DNA of 64,000 nt from Kitagawia praeruptora (GCA_037693485.1 CM075345.1:79419001-79483000), one strand, 5' to 3'. Positions 48,603 to 60,507 are shown, counted from the stretch's first letter. Made by a program: numbers and translations. The notes: generated by a model not told the origin, from the letters alone.

Positions 48603-49118
48603 TGTTAGGTTGAATACACAATAGGTAATCAAATACTGTATGAGTAACTTAACAAGAACACACTGTTTAATACTTAAAAACTCTTTGGAATTAACAATTC
48701 CTCTCTCAGTGATGTAAAATATCACAGAGAGCTGCTTAGGTTACAATCAATGAATTTCTTAATGTTCGATACCCTTCTAGGGTTAACCTAACTGTATTTA
48801 TAAAACATACAGCTTCGTACAATCAGTAATTGATTCTCCTATAATTAAGCTATACAATTGATATCAATCACGATTGCTTCAAGTCTTCCAAGTCAACTCA
48901 ATCTCTTTGACAGCTTTCCAATCTTCAAAGATATTGCTTCCATATTTATCTTGTATCAATCTTCAAACACTGTTGACTCTTCAGACATTACCGCTATAGA
49001 GTTTAACAATCTCTGTTGCGCTTCCAGTCAGTGTTTAACTAAACTCTGACTGCTTCCAGCTAAACTCTGTTTTGTTACTTTAGCTTCCAAACACTGTTCT
49101 CATCAATCATTTCTAACA
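48603..49118 (-). repeat. Element G 3' LTR
   Basis: The minus strand begins TGTTAGAAATG and ends CCTAACA. It holds several AAACTCTG/AAACACTG words between 48965 and 49098 and a TATA box at 48795-48802. Confidence 0.94.
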
Positions 49119-49131
49119 ATCTCCCCCAACT
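49119..49131 (-). other. Element G polypurine tract
   Basis: The minus strand reads AGTTGGGGGAGAT right before the 3' LTR. Confidence 0.85.
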
Positions 49132-49267
49132 TGTTCATTAGCAAGAATGTACAAGTTTACAGTAAATGATGATGTCAAAACAAATACAAAGTCTACAGTG
49201 TTTAACAAACAGAGTTTAAGCTTTTACTTAACAAATTCTACAGAAAATGAGAAAATTCTTACAGACT

Positions 49268-52200
49268 TCAAATTCTAATCTCTTGAAGATCTGGCATTGT
49301 CCTGAGATAGTCTATAAGCAATCTTCTTTCAGCATTTTCAAGCTCTATCTGCATAGCTTCCTTGATTTCTCTCAACTGAGGATCATTCTCATCAGTCTGA
49401 TAGATAGCAGCTCTAAGATCGTAGATTTTGTTTCTCCTCATTTCATTTCCCAACCTGATATATTTCACTTCCTCAGACTTCACATTAAAATCCAGAACAG
49501 TAATTCCAAGATCTGTCTTCAGCTTTGTAGTCCCCTTCTCCATTTCTATCAGATTCCCATTCCAGTCTCTGTACTTTGGAACATACTTGCTGTTGTACTT
49601 CATATTTCTCCTGGCAAGATTTTGAATCATCTTTTGTCTGAGTACATTTGCAACTGACTGAGCTCTTTGATTTCTTACTCTGAAAAGATACAGAACATAT
49701 TCTAGTTCTTCCCAGTATTTTAAATCAATATCCTTCTCATCAACTTTAAACACTGTTCCATCAGCCATGAAATATAGCAGAAAATCCTTCTCTAAACTCT
49801 TCTGATTAACAAGCTGTACTGACTCCAGTCTGTCTAAACTCTCTTGAGTGACACCACGACCTGGAACAGCCAATGAAGAAGGATCTCTGGGACCAACATA
49901 TTGTCTTGTGTCTCTGTGTGAGCCTATGCCTCCTTTGTTGTATCCGATTTTACTAGATAAGGCTCTACCATCAGTGAAATCCATTGGAACTGTAGCTTCT
50001 AGCCTTGAATCATGAAGAACACCTTTTCCAAATGTTGATTTCAACTGAGAAGACAATAATGGTGTGGTCACAACTTGTGCAGTAACAGAGGTTGTGTCTT
50101 CATTCTTCTGTACAACATGTGTATCAACAGAGGTTGTAACAATACTTTTCAGCTTTTGCTTAGCTTCTGCATCTGTTGGTTTTCTGAACACTTGCATCCT
50201 TTGATTTGTACCAACTGGTTCTTTGATTTGAGTACCTTTAAGAACAGGCTTTGCAGCTTTAACAACTTTCACATTCTTCTTTAATTTATTAGACTTTAAA
50301 GCCTTCAAATGCTTTTCTTGCAGACTCTTCTCTTCAGCTTTAGCATCTTCTATTGTAACTCCTTCTGCATTCTCTTCCATGAAAAGCTTAACAGCTAACT
50401 CCTCATCAGTCTTTGGATTTGATATTAATTCCAAACTCTTGGTTTTTGAAGTACCTAGAGTTTCAGTGTTTATTCCAACAGACTGTGACTTAAGAGATTT
50501 GCCAGATCTCAGAGTTAGTGTTTCAGAGTTTAAAGCCTTACTCTTATCACTTGCCCCTCCATCTCCAGTATCATCCTTCTTTTCAAGCAGAGTTTGAGAA
50601 ATTTTACATTTAGACTTAGCAACTCTCTCCCCCTTTTTGACATCATCAGGAATGAGTATAGATGTAATGAGCTCCAAAGAGTTAGCAATGGAATCAACCT
50701 TAGCAAACAAGGCAGCTTGATTTTCTTCAACCTTTCCTAGCCTGGCAAAGAGAGTATCTTGAACTTTAGAAAGCTGGGCAGCTTTGATTTTTGACTCTCT
50801 TTCCATTGTCATTTCTCTAGTCTGTATCTCAGTTTTCAAAGAAGCAATTTGTTGTTTTGTTTCAGCAAAATTTCCATCCAGAGTTTTGACTTGTACCACA
50901 GTTGCCTTTAAACAGGATAAAATCTCTGGATTTGAAATTTGACTAGCAGTCTGCTTAACAAAATCAGCTGCTCTCCCTTTTGGAAAAATACAGTCTTGTT
51001 TATACCAATTAGCAGCAGATTTAGCAAGGTGCTCTTCTTCAATTGCATGAGATGGACAAGGCTGATCAAAAGGTTTATGTTTATTATCAGTCTGTGCTGG
51101 TGCACTCAGAAAAGAATCAGAGTTTGCACTGTTTTCAGATTCATCTTCAACACTTGCATCATTTGCTTGAGCATCTTGTAAAGAACCACTGTGCTGAGCT
51201 GTGTCAGCCACAGTTTCTGCAACAACTTCTGCAATCTTGTCAATAGTCTCCTCATGTTGCACAGGCTCTGCAACAGAGCTTGCATTTGTAGCTTCAACAG
51301 GCATAGATTCAGAATTTTTCTTAGTTGCTTGATCAACCTCATCACCTTTGTCTTGAATTGGAGAAGCATTAGATATTAGCTCTGTGTGTGATGCTGCAGC
51401 TTCAGGAAAATTAACTGCAGGCTCATCAGCTACACCAGGAGCTTCAGTGTGAACAACAGGTGAGATAGGATCAAGAATTGGTTGAAATGAATCAAGAAAA
51501 TCATTCATTGGTGAAAAACCATCTTTGTGATCCTCTTCTACAGGCATGGTATCCTCTGTAGGTACTTCAACATTAACAGCATCCTCTGCAGGCATTTCAA
51601 CCTCTGCAGGTATTTCAACATTGACAGGCACAGCATCCTCTATAGGTATAGCAACAATCTCTGCAACCTCAACAGTAGATGTTTGCTGTGAAACCACCTC
51701 TGGAGCTTCAACAACATTCTCATCATCAGATTCTGAAAGAATTAATCTCCTCTTCTTGACTTGAGGCACTACAATCTCCTCTTCTTCTTCACTAGAGCTC
51801 TCCTTAGGTGGTGAAAGTGAAGGTCTGTTTGCCTTTTGTTTCTTTCTTCTGGTATAAACAGCTCCAGGTAATGTCTGTTTAGCCTTTGAGTGTTTAGTGT
51901 TTTGGGTAGTGTGTATTTTTCTTTTTGGTTTGGATTTGGGTTTTTCAGTAGGTGCTGTCTCAGAGTTTAAGGTTTTAGAGTTTATTGGTGGAGAGTTTAT
52001 TGGTTCTGGTTGTGGTTGATGAGATGTAGTAGGTACAGTGGTTGTGGGTGTTGTAGGTGTTGTGGGTGTTGGTTCAGAATGTATGGTGTCTAATGGTTCA
52101 GGCATGTGTTGTGGTGATTGAGAATCCTGAGGTTGGTTAACATAGTTTTGTAAGGCTAATGGCATAAACATATCAGGTATTTGCTGTTTAGTAACATCTT

Positions 52201-52921
52201 TATTTGTCAAATCAGAAAACATCCTTTTAGCAACTTGAAAAGGCTGAATGACATCAGCTTCATCAATTGTAAGATTAGGCACACAAGCAGTAAATAGTAT
52301 TTGACAAAATCGAGCAAAATAAACAGAAGTAGGCTCAGACAAACGCTCTCCCAAATTCATTAGCACTAGTCTACCAAAATCGAAATTACCTCCATACAGT
52401 AGAGCATGGCCAATTTGAAGAGTGTCAAGAGGAAGTGCATCCCAATTTGTTGTCTTCTTTCCAAAAGCTCTTGTAATGCAATCGAAAAAGAAACTCCATT
52501 CCTTTCTCAAAAGTGGCCTTCTCAGAGACCCCAGCTTATTCAAATTTCCTGCACATCCAATTTGCTGCAACATTGTCCTCAAGTGGTCGTGACCAACAAC
52601 ACTGTAAGAAGTGTGAGTCTCGAAATCCAAAGCATCCCTAACCGTAGTTGGAGTAATGATATACTCTGATTCAGCATGAGTGAAAGTGATTGTTGGAGTG
52701 CCAGACTCTTCTCCATCATCATATACAGAGTTTGTCCAAAAAGTAGCAATTTGTGAAGCAGAGAGTATTGGTGGTGCAGTTAAAGCCTTCCCTATTTCAG
52801 AATCTTTCAAGAAATTTTGAAACAAATGAAACGCCTCTGGAGCATTTGCATTCTCCAGTGGAGCTGCATAGTTGCTAGGAAGAAAAATTAACCCTGCTGC
52901 ATCAAACGCTTTGGTTGCCAT
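49268..52921 (-). CDS. Element G third ORF (Sirevirus ORF3/env-position protein), 1,217 aa
   Basis: A single uninterrupted frame from ATG 52921 (MATKAFDAAG). Residues 1 to about 260 form a globular domain shared with D's third ORF (SLRRPLLRKEWSFFFDCI; LQIGHALLYGGNFDFGRL). Residues about 260-640 are low complexity: Pro/Thr/Ser, then strongly acidic with VEVP and PVEV repeats. About 685-745 is a predicted coiled coil (FAETKQQIASLKTEIQTREM). The C-terminal 250 residues are charged and mixed helical, again matching the end of D's ORF. I see no signal peptide or transmembrane span, so a true envelope is unlikely. The family occupies the env position of SIRE-type elements; its biochemical role is not known. 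Intactness in a young copy suggests it is part of the working element. Confidence 0.85.
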   Translation of the reverse strand: MATKAFDAAGLIFLPSNYAAPLENANAPEAFHLFQNFLKDSEIGKALTAPPILSASQIATFWTNSVYDDGEESGTPTITFTHAESEYIITPTTVRDALDFETHTSYSVVGHDHLRTMLQQIGCAGNLNKLGSLRRPLLRKEWSFFFDCITRAFGKKTTNWDALPLDTLQIGHALLYGGNFDFGRLVLMNLGERLSEPTSVYFARFCQILFTACVPNLTIDEADVIQPFQVAKRMFSDLTNKDVTKQQIPDMFMPLALQNYVNQPQDSQSPQHMPEPLDTIHSEPTPTTPTTPTTTVPTTSHQPQPEPINSPPINSKTLNSETAPTEKPKSKPKRKIHTTQNTKHSKAKQTLPGAVYTRRKKQKANRPSLSPPKESSSEEEEEIVVPQVKKRRLILSESDDENVVEAPEVVSQQTSTVEVAEIVAIPIEDAVPVNVEIPAEVEMPAEDAVNVEVPTEDTMPVEEDHKDGFSPMNDFLDSFQPILDPISPVVHTEAPGVADEPAVNFPEAAASHTELISNASPIQDKGDEVDQATKKNSESMPVEATNASSVAEPVQHEETIDKIAEVVAETVADTAQHSGSLQDAQANDASVEDESENSANSDSFLSAPAQTDNKHKPFDQPCPSHAIEEEHLAKSAANWYKQDCIFPKGRAADFVKQTASQISNPEILSCLKATVVQVKTLDGNFAETKQQIASLKTEIQTREMTMERESKIKAAQLSKVQDTLFARLGKVEENQAALFAKVDSIANSLELITSILIPDDVKKGERVAKSKCKISQTLLEKKDDTGDGGASDKSKALNSETLTLRSGKSLKSQSVGINTETLGTSKTKSLELISNPKTDEELAVKLFMEENAEGVTIEDAKAEEKSLQEKHLKALKSNKLKKNVKVVKAAKPVLKGTQIKEPVGTNQRMQVFRKPTDAEAKQKLKSIVTTSVDTHVVQKNEDTTSVTAQVVTTPLLSSQLKSTFGKGVLHDSRLEATVPMDFTDGRALSSKIGYNKGGIGSHRDTRQYVGPRDPSSLAVPGRGVTQESLDRLESVQLVNQKSLEKDFLLYFMADGTVFKVDEKDIDLKYWEELEYVLYLFRVRNQRAQSVANVLRQKMIQNLARRNMKYNSKYVPKYRDWNGNLIEMEKGTTKLKTDLGITVLDFNVKSEEVKYIRLGNEMRRNKIYDLRAAIYQTDENDPQLREIKEAMQIELENAERRLLIDYLRTMPDLQEIRI

Positions 52922-54928
52922 TAGTAAGATATGATACGAAGATATTCAGAGAAAAGATGTATGATAAGTGTTTACCAAAATGTGAAGGAGAGTGAATAAG
53001 AATTTTGAAAGTGATTGAGTATGCAAGTAACTGTGAGTGGGTGAATATTAATCGATGTGAAGTGAGAGAACAAACACGATTAGAATAAAACCAAAACTCA
53101 ATCGTTTATTTAATGAAAGCGCGCAACTGATTGTAGAGTAATGTGTAAGTGGGACACTATCATGGGACACGTGTCAAACAACCAATGGATCACTTAATAA
53201 TTACCGCTGTCATTCCTATAATCACGACACTTTGACATATTTACACTAATTAACAGTTGTCAACTACCCCAATTACTCCAAAATAGTCAAATCATCTCAA
53301 TGAAACTTTACCTTAGAGTACTTAACACAACTCAACAGTGTTTATCAATTTTCCAACTTTATCACTGAAACCCTTTCAAAAATTGCACAGTTGTGAATAT
53401 GAGTGTGTGTAAAGCAGAGTTTACCAAAATCAATTTTTAGAGCATCTAATATTTCATAAAATCCATAACAAAAAATCAATAAACACTGAATGCACAAACT
53501 CTCATAGTAAACACTGATTGTTTGATGAATGCTAAACTCTGTAGTTACTGTTATACAGAAATCTGAAAACTTCTATTCCCATTGATGTCCATGATTATCC
53601 AAGTAAGCACACAGTCTTTAAAGACAAAAAGATCAAGAGATAGAAATCAGAGCATCATTCAGTGAATAACAATCATGAACTTGATAAACTCACAAACTCT
53701 CAAAGCACGCAGGTGTTTAGGTAAAGTGTTTACACTCACATTCAATCAGGAAAAGCAGATTCTACCATATGCTTGAATGTCCACCAAATCTACACTACTT
53801 TGAGTACATGTATGCACAAATCAAAAGGACTTTATTCAGGGTTGTAATGAGGTAAGATCAAATAGATGAGAAGAGATGTTTTATTCATGAGTGAATTTCA
53901 AACTGAACATTTTAATAGACCAAAGTGTTCAGTCACACTGTTAGTACATATTTGCACAAGATCAGTATATATGCCCTTTTTTTTTATAATTTTTTTATTT
54001 AACATATATACTGAAAAACTTTTCTTTTCTTGAGAAACACTCATCTGCTTGATTTTTTTTTTCAAAAGAATATAACTGCTCTTAATACTTCAGAGTATAA
54101 GAAAAATGAGCAGTTAATTAGGCTCAAAGGGGTTTACTAAGGGTGGTATTTATGAATAGTGTTTATACAGTGTTTGAACAGTGTTCAAAAGATTTTGAAC
54201 AGTGTTTGAAGGAATGGTAAATCCTATTGCCTTTATCATTTTCATGCACACACATATCATGTAGTCTCAAAGTGGTTTAATACAAGTTCTAGAGAAACAT
54301 ACTTCCTGATGAACATCACACAACAATAAATACTGATTGATAGAAAATGTATCAATCACTGATTTGGCTCAAACTCTCACAGGGTGTAAACATGAATCTG
54401 AACTCACCAAACTAATCAATGACACATCTCAAGTTTTATGGTTTTCACAAGTACAAACAAGGAATCATCAGGAACCATACCTTTGGGAACAGAATGTCAC
54501 TAATCAGAGTTTAGAGTTCATCAATAACCAAAATTATTTATGAGAGGCAATGCAAACAATATTCATAAACTCAGAGTTTAGGACTGAATAAACTAAGAGA
54601 TGCTATAAATATGAAACAGTATCATGCTGTGTTGATTTACTGCACAAAATCTGATTAGATTACAGTGACTCAGAAAGAATCATGATTTAATTACTGAGAA
54701 TCATGCTTCATACATTTTTCTTCATTGGTGTTTTCATTCAGACAATAATCAATTCTGAATTCACTGAGTGTATCCAACATGATAACAGTGTTTAACAGAC
54801 AGACATGCTGACAGAGTTTAACAAGGTTTAAACATAAGCATGCATAACAGAGTTTAATATTAAGGTTCACATAGCACTTAACAATTTGCATAACATGAGC
54901 AATAAGTTTTTGAGTCTAACCAACATCA
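52922..54928 (-). other. Element G pol-ORF3 spacer (2.0 kb), dense in AAACTCTG/AAACACTG words
   Basis: No supported coding sequence. On the plus strand the words CAGAGTTT and CAGTGTTT recur many times, for example near 53336, 53415, 54160-54215, 54506, 54785, 54812 and 54847. An ORF3 promoter or splice acceptor could lie here (inference). Confidence 0.72.
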
Positions 54929-57900
54929 CTAGTCAAAACTAGAGACCATTCCTAGTTCATTGACCAGTCTTGTAAATGTAGCTTCACTCAATGGCTTGGT
55001 GAAGATATCTGCAAGTTGTTGTTCTGTAGACACAAAGTGAAGCTCAATGTTGCCTTCCTCTATATGCTCTCTGATGAAGTGATACCTTATGCTGATGTGC
55101 TTTGTCATTGAATGTTGTACTGGATTACCTGTCATTGCAATAGCACTTTGATTATCACAGTAAATAGGTATCTTGGTATACCTCAATCCATAATCCAGCA
55201 GTTGATTCTTCATCCATAAAATTTGTGCACAGCAGCTACCAGCAGCAATATACTCTGCTTCAGCTGTAGATGTAGATATTGACTTCTGTTTCTTGCTGTA
55301 CCAGGAAACAATTCTGTCTCCCAGAAATTGACAACTTCCACTGGTGCTTTTTCTGTCTATCTTACAGCCTGCAAAGTCTGCATCTGAATAACCAAGTAGT
55401 TTAAACTCTGATTCTCTTGGATACCACAGCCCCAAAGTTATAGTGCCCTTGAGATACTTAAAAATCCTCTTTACTGCTGTTAAATGTGGTTCTCTTGGAT
55501 CTGCCTGGAACCTTGCACACAAACAAGTGGCATACATGATATCAGGTCTACTAGCTGTTAAATAGAGTAGAGAACCAATCATTCCTCTGTAACATGTCAT
55601 ATCTACTGATGACCCTACATCTTTGTCCAATTTTGTTGCAGTTGCCATGGGAGTTGTTGCAGATGAACAGTCAAGCATGCCAAATTTCTTGAGAAGATTT
55701 CTGGTATATTTTGCTTGATTTATAAAAATTCCATCACCTGTTTGCTTCACCTGTAGGCCTAGAAAATAACTAAGCTCTCCCATCATACTCATTTGATATC
55801 TTGACTGCATGAGTTTGGCAAACTTCTTACAGAGTTTATCATTAGTAGATCCAAAAATGATGTCATCTACATAGATCTGAACTAAGAGCAAGTCACTACC
55901 AGATTGAAAGTAAAACAGAGTTTTGTCAATAGTACCTCTGTGAAATCCACTTTCTAGTAGAAATTTGGCAAGAGTTTCATACCATGCCCTTGGTGCCTGC
56001 TTAAGTCCATAGAGTGCCTTGTCTAACCTATAGACATAGTCTGGATATTTTGGATCTACAAAACCTGGTGGTTGTTCCACAAACACTTCTTCTTCAAGTT
56101 TTCCATTTAAAAATGCACTTTTTACATCCATCTGAAACACTTTGAATTTCTTATGAGAGGCATATGCTAGAAAGATTCTGATTGCCTCCAATCTAGCAAC
56201 TGGAGCAAATGTTTCATCATAGTCTATTCCTTCCTGTTGTGAATAGCCTTTTGCAACCAGTCTTGCTTTGTTTCTTGTGATAACACCCTCACTGTCAGTT
56301 TTATTTCTGAAAACCCATTTAGTACCAACAATGGATCTGTTCTTGGGCCTTGGTACAAGGGTCCACACTTCATTTCTTTCAAATTCATTTAGCTCTTCTT
56401 GCATTGCTGTTATCCAGTCAGCATCTTTAAGAGCTTCTTCCACTTTCTTTGGCTCAGATTGTGACAAGAATGCATGAAACAGACATTCATTTGTTGTTGC
56501 ACTTCTTGTCCTTACTTTTGCATCTGGATCACCAATAATTAAATCAGGTGTGTGTGACTTAGTCCATTTTCTTGCAGAAGGCAAATTGCTTCTGTCATCA
56601 TGTAATCCTCCCCCTTGATCCATGCTCTCCTGATTTTCTTGGTGCCTCTCTTCATTTTCTGATGCTCCCCCTGAATGTGACTGCTCAGAATTATCAACAG
56701 AGTTTGAATCAATAGAGTTTGATTCAGAATTATCAACTGAGTCACTATCAGTGTTTGAATTATCACTTTGATGTGATTCTTCATGCTCCCCCTCAACTGG
56801 TTCTTCCCTTGTTTCTGATTGAAGAGTTTCTTCAGTATTTACCAGTAGAGGTTCAGAGTTTAGATCAACAGAGTTTGTCAGATCAGTCTGATCAGAGTTT
56901 ACTTTTTCAGAGAATAAATCTTCATTTTCAAAGTGGAGTAGATCATGTTCATTGACATCTTCAAGTCCAGTTATTTTCTTGTCATCAAATGACACATGAA
57001 TTGATTCCATGATCACTCTAGTTCTCAGATTATAAACTCTGAATGCCTTAGTTGACAGTGGATAGCCAACAAAAATTCCTTCATTTGCCTTTAGGTCAAA
57101 TTTGGTCAACTGTTCAGGATGAGTCTTCAACACAAAGCACTTGCATCCAAAAATATGAAAATATTTTAGATTTGGCTTTTTCTTCTTCACCATTTCATAT
57201 GGTGTTTTACCATGCTTGTTGATCAGTGTTGCATTTTGAGTAAAAAAAGCAGTTTGAACTGCTTCTACCCAGAAATATGTTGGCAATTTTGCTTCATCTA
57301 GCATGGTTCTTGCAGCTTCTATCAAGGTTCTGTTCTTCCTCTCCACTACACTATTTTGTTGTGGAGTGCCAGGTGCAGAAAACTCCTGTTTGATTCCTTT
57401 GCTCTTGCAAAATTCTTCCATTGATGAATTCCTGAATTCAGTTCCATTGTCACTTCTGATTATCTTCACTTGATTTTCTGACCCTTTGTCCAGTTGGAAT
57501 ATATGTTCTGTCAGTGTTAATGCAGTTTCATCCTTCTTTGCAAGAAAATATACCCATGTGTATCTGGTATATTCATCAACAATGACTAGAGCATATTTCT
57601 TCTTTCCAAGAGACATGACATTCACTGGTCCAAAAAGATCAACATGTAGGAGATGATAAGGATCAACAATTGAAGACTCAGATTTGCTTTTGAAGGAGGC
57701 TTTTCTCTGTTTGGCCTTTTGACAAGAATCACACAGGCCTTCTACATTCAACAAAGACCTTGGTAGACCTCTTACAAGATCATTCTTTATTAGCTCATTG
57801 ATGTTGTTCAGATTTAAATGAGAGAGTTTCTTGTGCCACTTCCAACTCTCTTCACTGGACATTCTTGTTGACAGACACACTGCTTTGCCATCAGTGTTTG

Positions 57901-58258
57901 TTGACAATTTAATTTCATAGATGTTATTGTGTCTGTTTCCAACTAGAGCAACTTTCCCTGTAGATTTACTGATCACTTGACAATATTCAGGCTGAAAATC
58001 TACATGATATCCTCTATCACAGATTTGACTCACAGATAGCAGATCATGCTTGAGTCCTGGAACCAGAGCTACATTTGTGATGATGACACTCCCAAGATTA
58101 ATATTGCCATATCCCAGAGTATGTCCTATGTTGCCATCTCCATAGGAAACTTTTGGGCCAGCCTTCTCCTCATACTCTGTTAGCAGGGCTTTATTTCCTG
58201 TCATGTGTCCTGAACATCCACTGTCCACGACTAGGGTACTAACCCTGTTGCCCTGCAA
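54929..58258 (-). CDS. Element G pol (protease, integrase, RT, RNase H), 1,109 codons, uninterrupted
   Basis: The frame opens with TTG CAG GGC at 58258, not an ATG, so it is presumably expressed as a Gag-Pol fusion or from a spliced RNA. Protease: VVDSGCSGHMTG (Asp residue 12). Integrase: WKWHKKLSHLN and CDSCQKAK zinc ligands, LHVDLFGPV, RSDNGTEF and VVERKN with D-35-E spacing. A linker rich in Asn/Ser/Glu follows. RT: FLNGKLEEEVFV and YVDDIIFGS (Y at residue 796; 55862-55873). RNase H: SDADFAGCKIDRKSTSG, AEAEY, CDNQSAI; it ends with the ADIFTKPL motif. All catalytic residues I can check are present. Confidence 0.93.
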   Translation of the reverse strand: MQGNRVSTLVVDSGCSGHMTGNKALLTEYEEKAGPKVSYGDGNIGHTLGYGNINLGSVIITNVALVPGLKHDLLSVSQICDRGYHVDFQPEYCQVISKSTGKVALVGNRHNNIYEIKLSTNTDGKAVCLSTRMSSEESWKWHKKLSHLNLNNINELIKNDLVRGLPRSLLNVEGLCDSCQKAKQRKASFKSKSESSIVDPYHLLHVDLFGPVNVMSLGKKKYALVIVDEYTRYTWVYFLAKKDETALTLTEHIFQLDKGSENQVKIIRSDNGTEFRNSSMEEFCKSKGIKQEFSAPGTPQQNSVVERKNRTLIEAARTMLDEAKLPTYFWVEAVQTAFFTQNATLINKHGKTPYEMVKKKKPNLKYFHIFGCKCFVLKTHPEQLTKFDLKANEGIFVGYPLSTKAFRVYNLRTRVIMESIHVSFDDKKITGLEDVNEHDLLHFENEDLFSEKVNSDQTDLTNSVDLNSEPLLVNTEETLQSETREEPVEGEHEESHQSDNSNTDSDSVDNSESNSIDSNSVDNSEQSHSGGASENEERHQENQESMDQGGGLHDDRSNLPSARKWTKSHTPDLIIGDPDAKVRTRSATTNECLFHAFLSQSEPKKVEEALKDADWITAMQEELNEFERNEVWTLVPRPKNRSIVGTKWVFRNKTDSEGVITRNKARLVAKGYSQQEGIDYDETFAPVARLEAIRIFLAYASHKKFKVFQMDVKSAFLNGKLEEEVFVEQPPGFVDPKYPDYVYRLDKALYGLKQAPRAWYETLAKFLLESGFHRGTIDKTLFYFQSGSDLLLVQIYVDDIIFGSTNDKLCKKFAKLMQSRYQMSMMGELSYFLGLQVKQTGDGIFINQAKYTRNLLKKFGMLDCSSATTPMATATKLDKDVGSSVDMTCYRGMIGSLLYLTASRPDIMYATCLCARFQADPREPHLTAVKRIFKYLKGTITLGLWYPRESEFKLLGYSDADFAGCKIDRKSTSGSCQFLGDRIVSWYSKKQKSISTSTAEAEYIAAGSCCAQILWMKNQLLDYGLRYTKIPIYCDNQSAIAMTGNPVQHSMTKHISIRYHFIREHIEEGNIELHFVSTEQQLADIFTKPLSEATFTRLVNELGMVSSFD

Positions 58259-58268
58259 TCACAAACAA

Positions 58269-59867
58269 TCACTGATTATTAGTTTTAAGGATCCAGACTT
58301 GCTTGGATCCTTTGGCTTTCTTAATTCTGTTAGCTTTTGCAGCGGAATTCACATTATCAGAGTTTAAGCTAACTTTTTCAGAGTTTACATTTGCAGAGTT
58401 TACTTTAACCCATTTCAAATTTGGCTTGGGTTCATAGTAATTATAGTAAATAGCATGATAATCTCTGCAAGTGTAAATAGAATGCCATGTACTTCCACAG
58501 TGTGTACATAAAGTCTGTGGTCTAGTCCTCACATAATCATTTTTAACTGCAGTTTTAGAGGGCAAAGAATTAATGTTCTTATTCTTACTGCAGAAACTAG
58601 CAAGATGATTAGTGCTACCACAATTAAAGCATGTTTTTCTAGGAGCTAATGAAGCAAGCATTGGCTTAATTCCTGATGTTATGCCTACCTTTCCATTTTT
58701 GTTTTTCTTAGGCATTCTCTATTTGTTGACAGATTTTATCTCTTTAAGCTTATGCTTGAGTTGTTTATCTGTCATTAAACCAATGTTAGCCTCTTTAACA
58801 AAAGTCTTAGCATATGATTCTTTAACAGCCTTTTTCTCAGCTACAGTCTTAGGTCCACCTGTTCCCATAACATTACCTTCAGATGAACGATGTGGTCTAA
58901 CTTTTACCAAATTTTCAAATCTAAGTTCATCTCCTTCAGAGTAACCTAGACCTACTGTATCTGACTGAAACACTTCTTGAGTGTCTTTACCAGAGTGTGT
59001 CCAAGTTTTAATAATGTGTTTAGCATCCTCCAATTCAGATTCTAGTTGCTTATACTTACCTAGCAACTCCTGTTCAATAAACACTGCATCATCTCTCTCT
59101 TTCTGAACTTTATTCATGTTCTCTAGCTGTTCTTCAACAAGTTTATTTCTATCTTTGAGTTGAGAGCACTCATTTTTTATCCTCTCATTTTCTAAAGTCT
59201 GATCCCTATAACTGATATGTAATGCTTTAAGATAAATTCTCAATTTAGTTATATTATCAGTATTATAAGCATAGGTAGTTGGGGGTACCTTTAGATCATC
59301 ATCTTCATTCTGAGTAGTAGCCATGAGTGCATAGTTCACTTCCTCATCTGAATCTGAAGTGTCTGCCCAATCTCTGCCTTTGGTGTAGAGTGCCTTTTCA
59401 GTTTTACCCTTCTTGCACTCAGGAGCATAGTGACCCATCTCCTTACACTTGTAGCATTGAATCTCAGACTTATCTTTCTTACCAGTTTTGAAGTCCTTTC
59501 CCTCAGATTTCTTGAAATTCTTCTTGTCAGACTTAGAGTAGTCCTTGGAGAATCTCTTTCCCTTCTTGAAGTTCTTGAATCCCATCTTCTTGAAGGTCTT
59601 TACCATCAATGCAGCCATTTGCATCATCTCTTCATCATCTTCAGAATCAGATGTTCCATCTGTGTTTGAGTCAACATCAGTGTTTGATGACTCACTTTCT
59701 GAGTGTATGACTAAAGCTTTTCCTTTTGCCTTTCTTCTTGATGCTTCCTTCTTTGATGGTTTCTCCTCAACCTTAAAGAGCAACAGACTTTGACTTTCTA
59801 CTTGATCTTTTGTTTCTCTGCTCCAATTCCAATTCATGGGTTTTGAGCAGTCCATAAATTTCATCAA
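58269..59867 (-). pseudogene. Element G gag, C-terminal part
   Basis: It continues the N-terminal piece in another phase after a one-base excess in a T run near 59776-59778. It contains an acidic stretch, an intact CCHC (CYKCKEMGHYAPEC), a coiled coil (ERIKNECSQLKDRNKLVEEQ), a TAG at 58719-58721, then two more fingers: CFNCGSTNHLASFC and CTHCGSTWHSIYTC. The tail has NSANVNSEKVSLNSDNVNS, produced by clustered copies of the AAACTCTG word. It ends at TGA 58269-58271, ten bases before the pol frame. Confidence 0.87.
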
Positions 59868-60507
59868 TCTCTATTTCACCAAGTTCATAGTTATCTCTTA
59901 TGGTGGTTGTTTTCACATCCCACTTTTCAGGTAGAGAAAGAAGAAACTTGAGATTTGAGTCTTCTAAATCACACTCTTTGTTAACCAATGACAAATCATT
60001 GAGCAGTTTACAGAATCTGTCAAATGTTTCTGTCATGGTTTCTTCAGACTTTGCCTCAAAATGCTCATACTCCTGAGTGAGTATGTTTCTTCTGTTTTTC
60101 TTGATTGCAGGAGTTCCTTGACACCTAACCTCAAGTGCATCCCATATTTCCTTTGCAGTTGTGCAATTAATCACTTTATTAGACATAACATTGTCTAAAG
60201 CACTGTGAAGTAAATGTCTTACTTTTGCATCCTTTGCAATAGATGAAAGATCCTTAGCAGTTAGATCTTTCTTTTCTTTTGGAATGACCTTTGATTCCTC
60301 ACCAGCAGCAGCAGCAGATAACTTTGTAGGTTTGTGAGGACCTTCATATATTCTATCAAGATATTCTGGATCTGTAGCCTCCAGAAACATGGTCATCTTT
60401 ACTTTCCAAATTGCATACTCTAATGGCCTAAGTATAGGAACCCTAATTGTTTCATACCTACTAACAGTAGTAGGAGCTTTCTCAGATGGTGGAGGTATCT
60501 CTGCCAT
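59773..60507 (-). pseudogene. Element G gag, N-terminal part
   Basis: Starts at ATG 60507 (MAEIPPPSEKAP). It carries the Copia Gag core: PLEYAIWKVKMTMFLEATD near the start, KEIWDALEVRCQGT in the middle, and MTETFDRFCKLLNDLS with LLSLPEKWDVKTT later. The frame terminates at 59773 because of a one-base shift; the sense resumes in the neighbouring phase. It would form the virus-like particle in cytoplasm. Confidence 0.87.
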
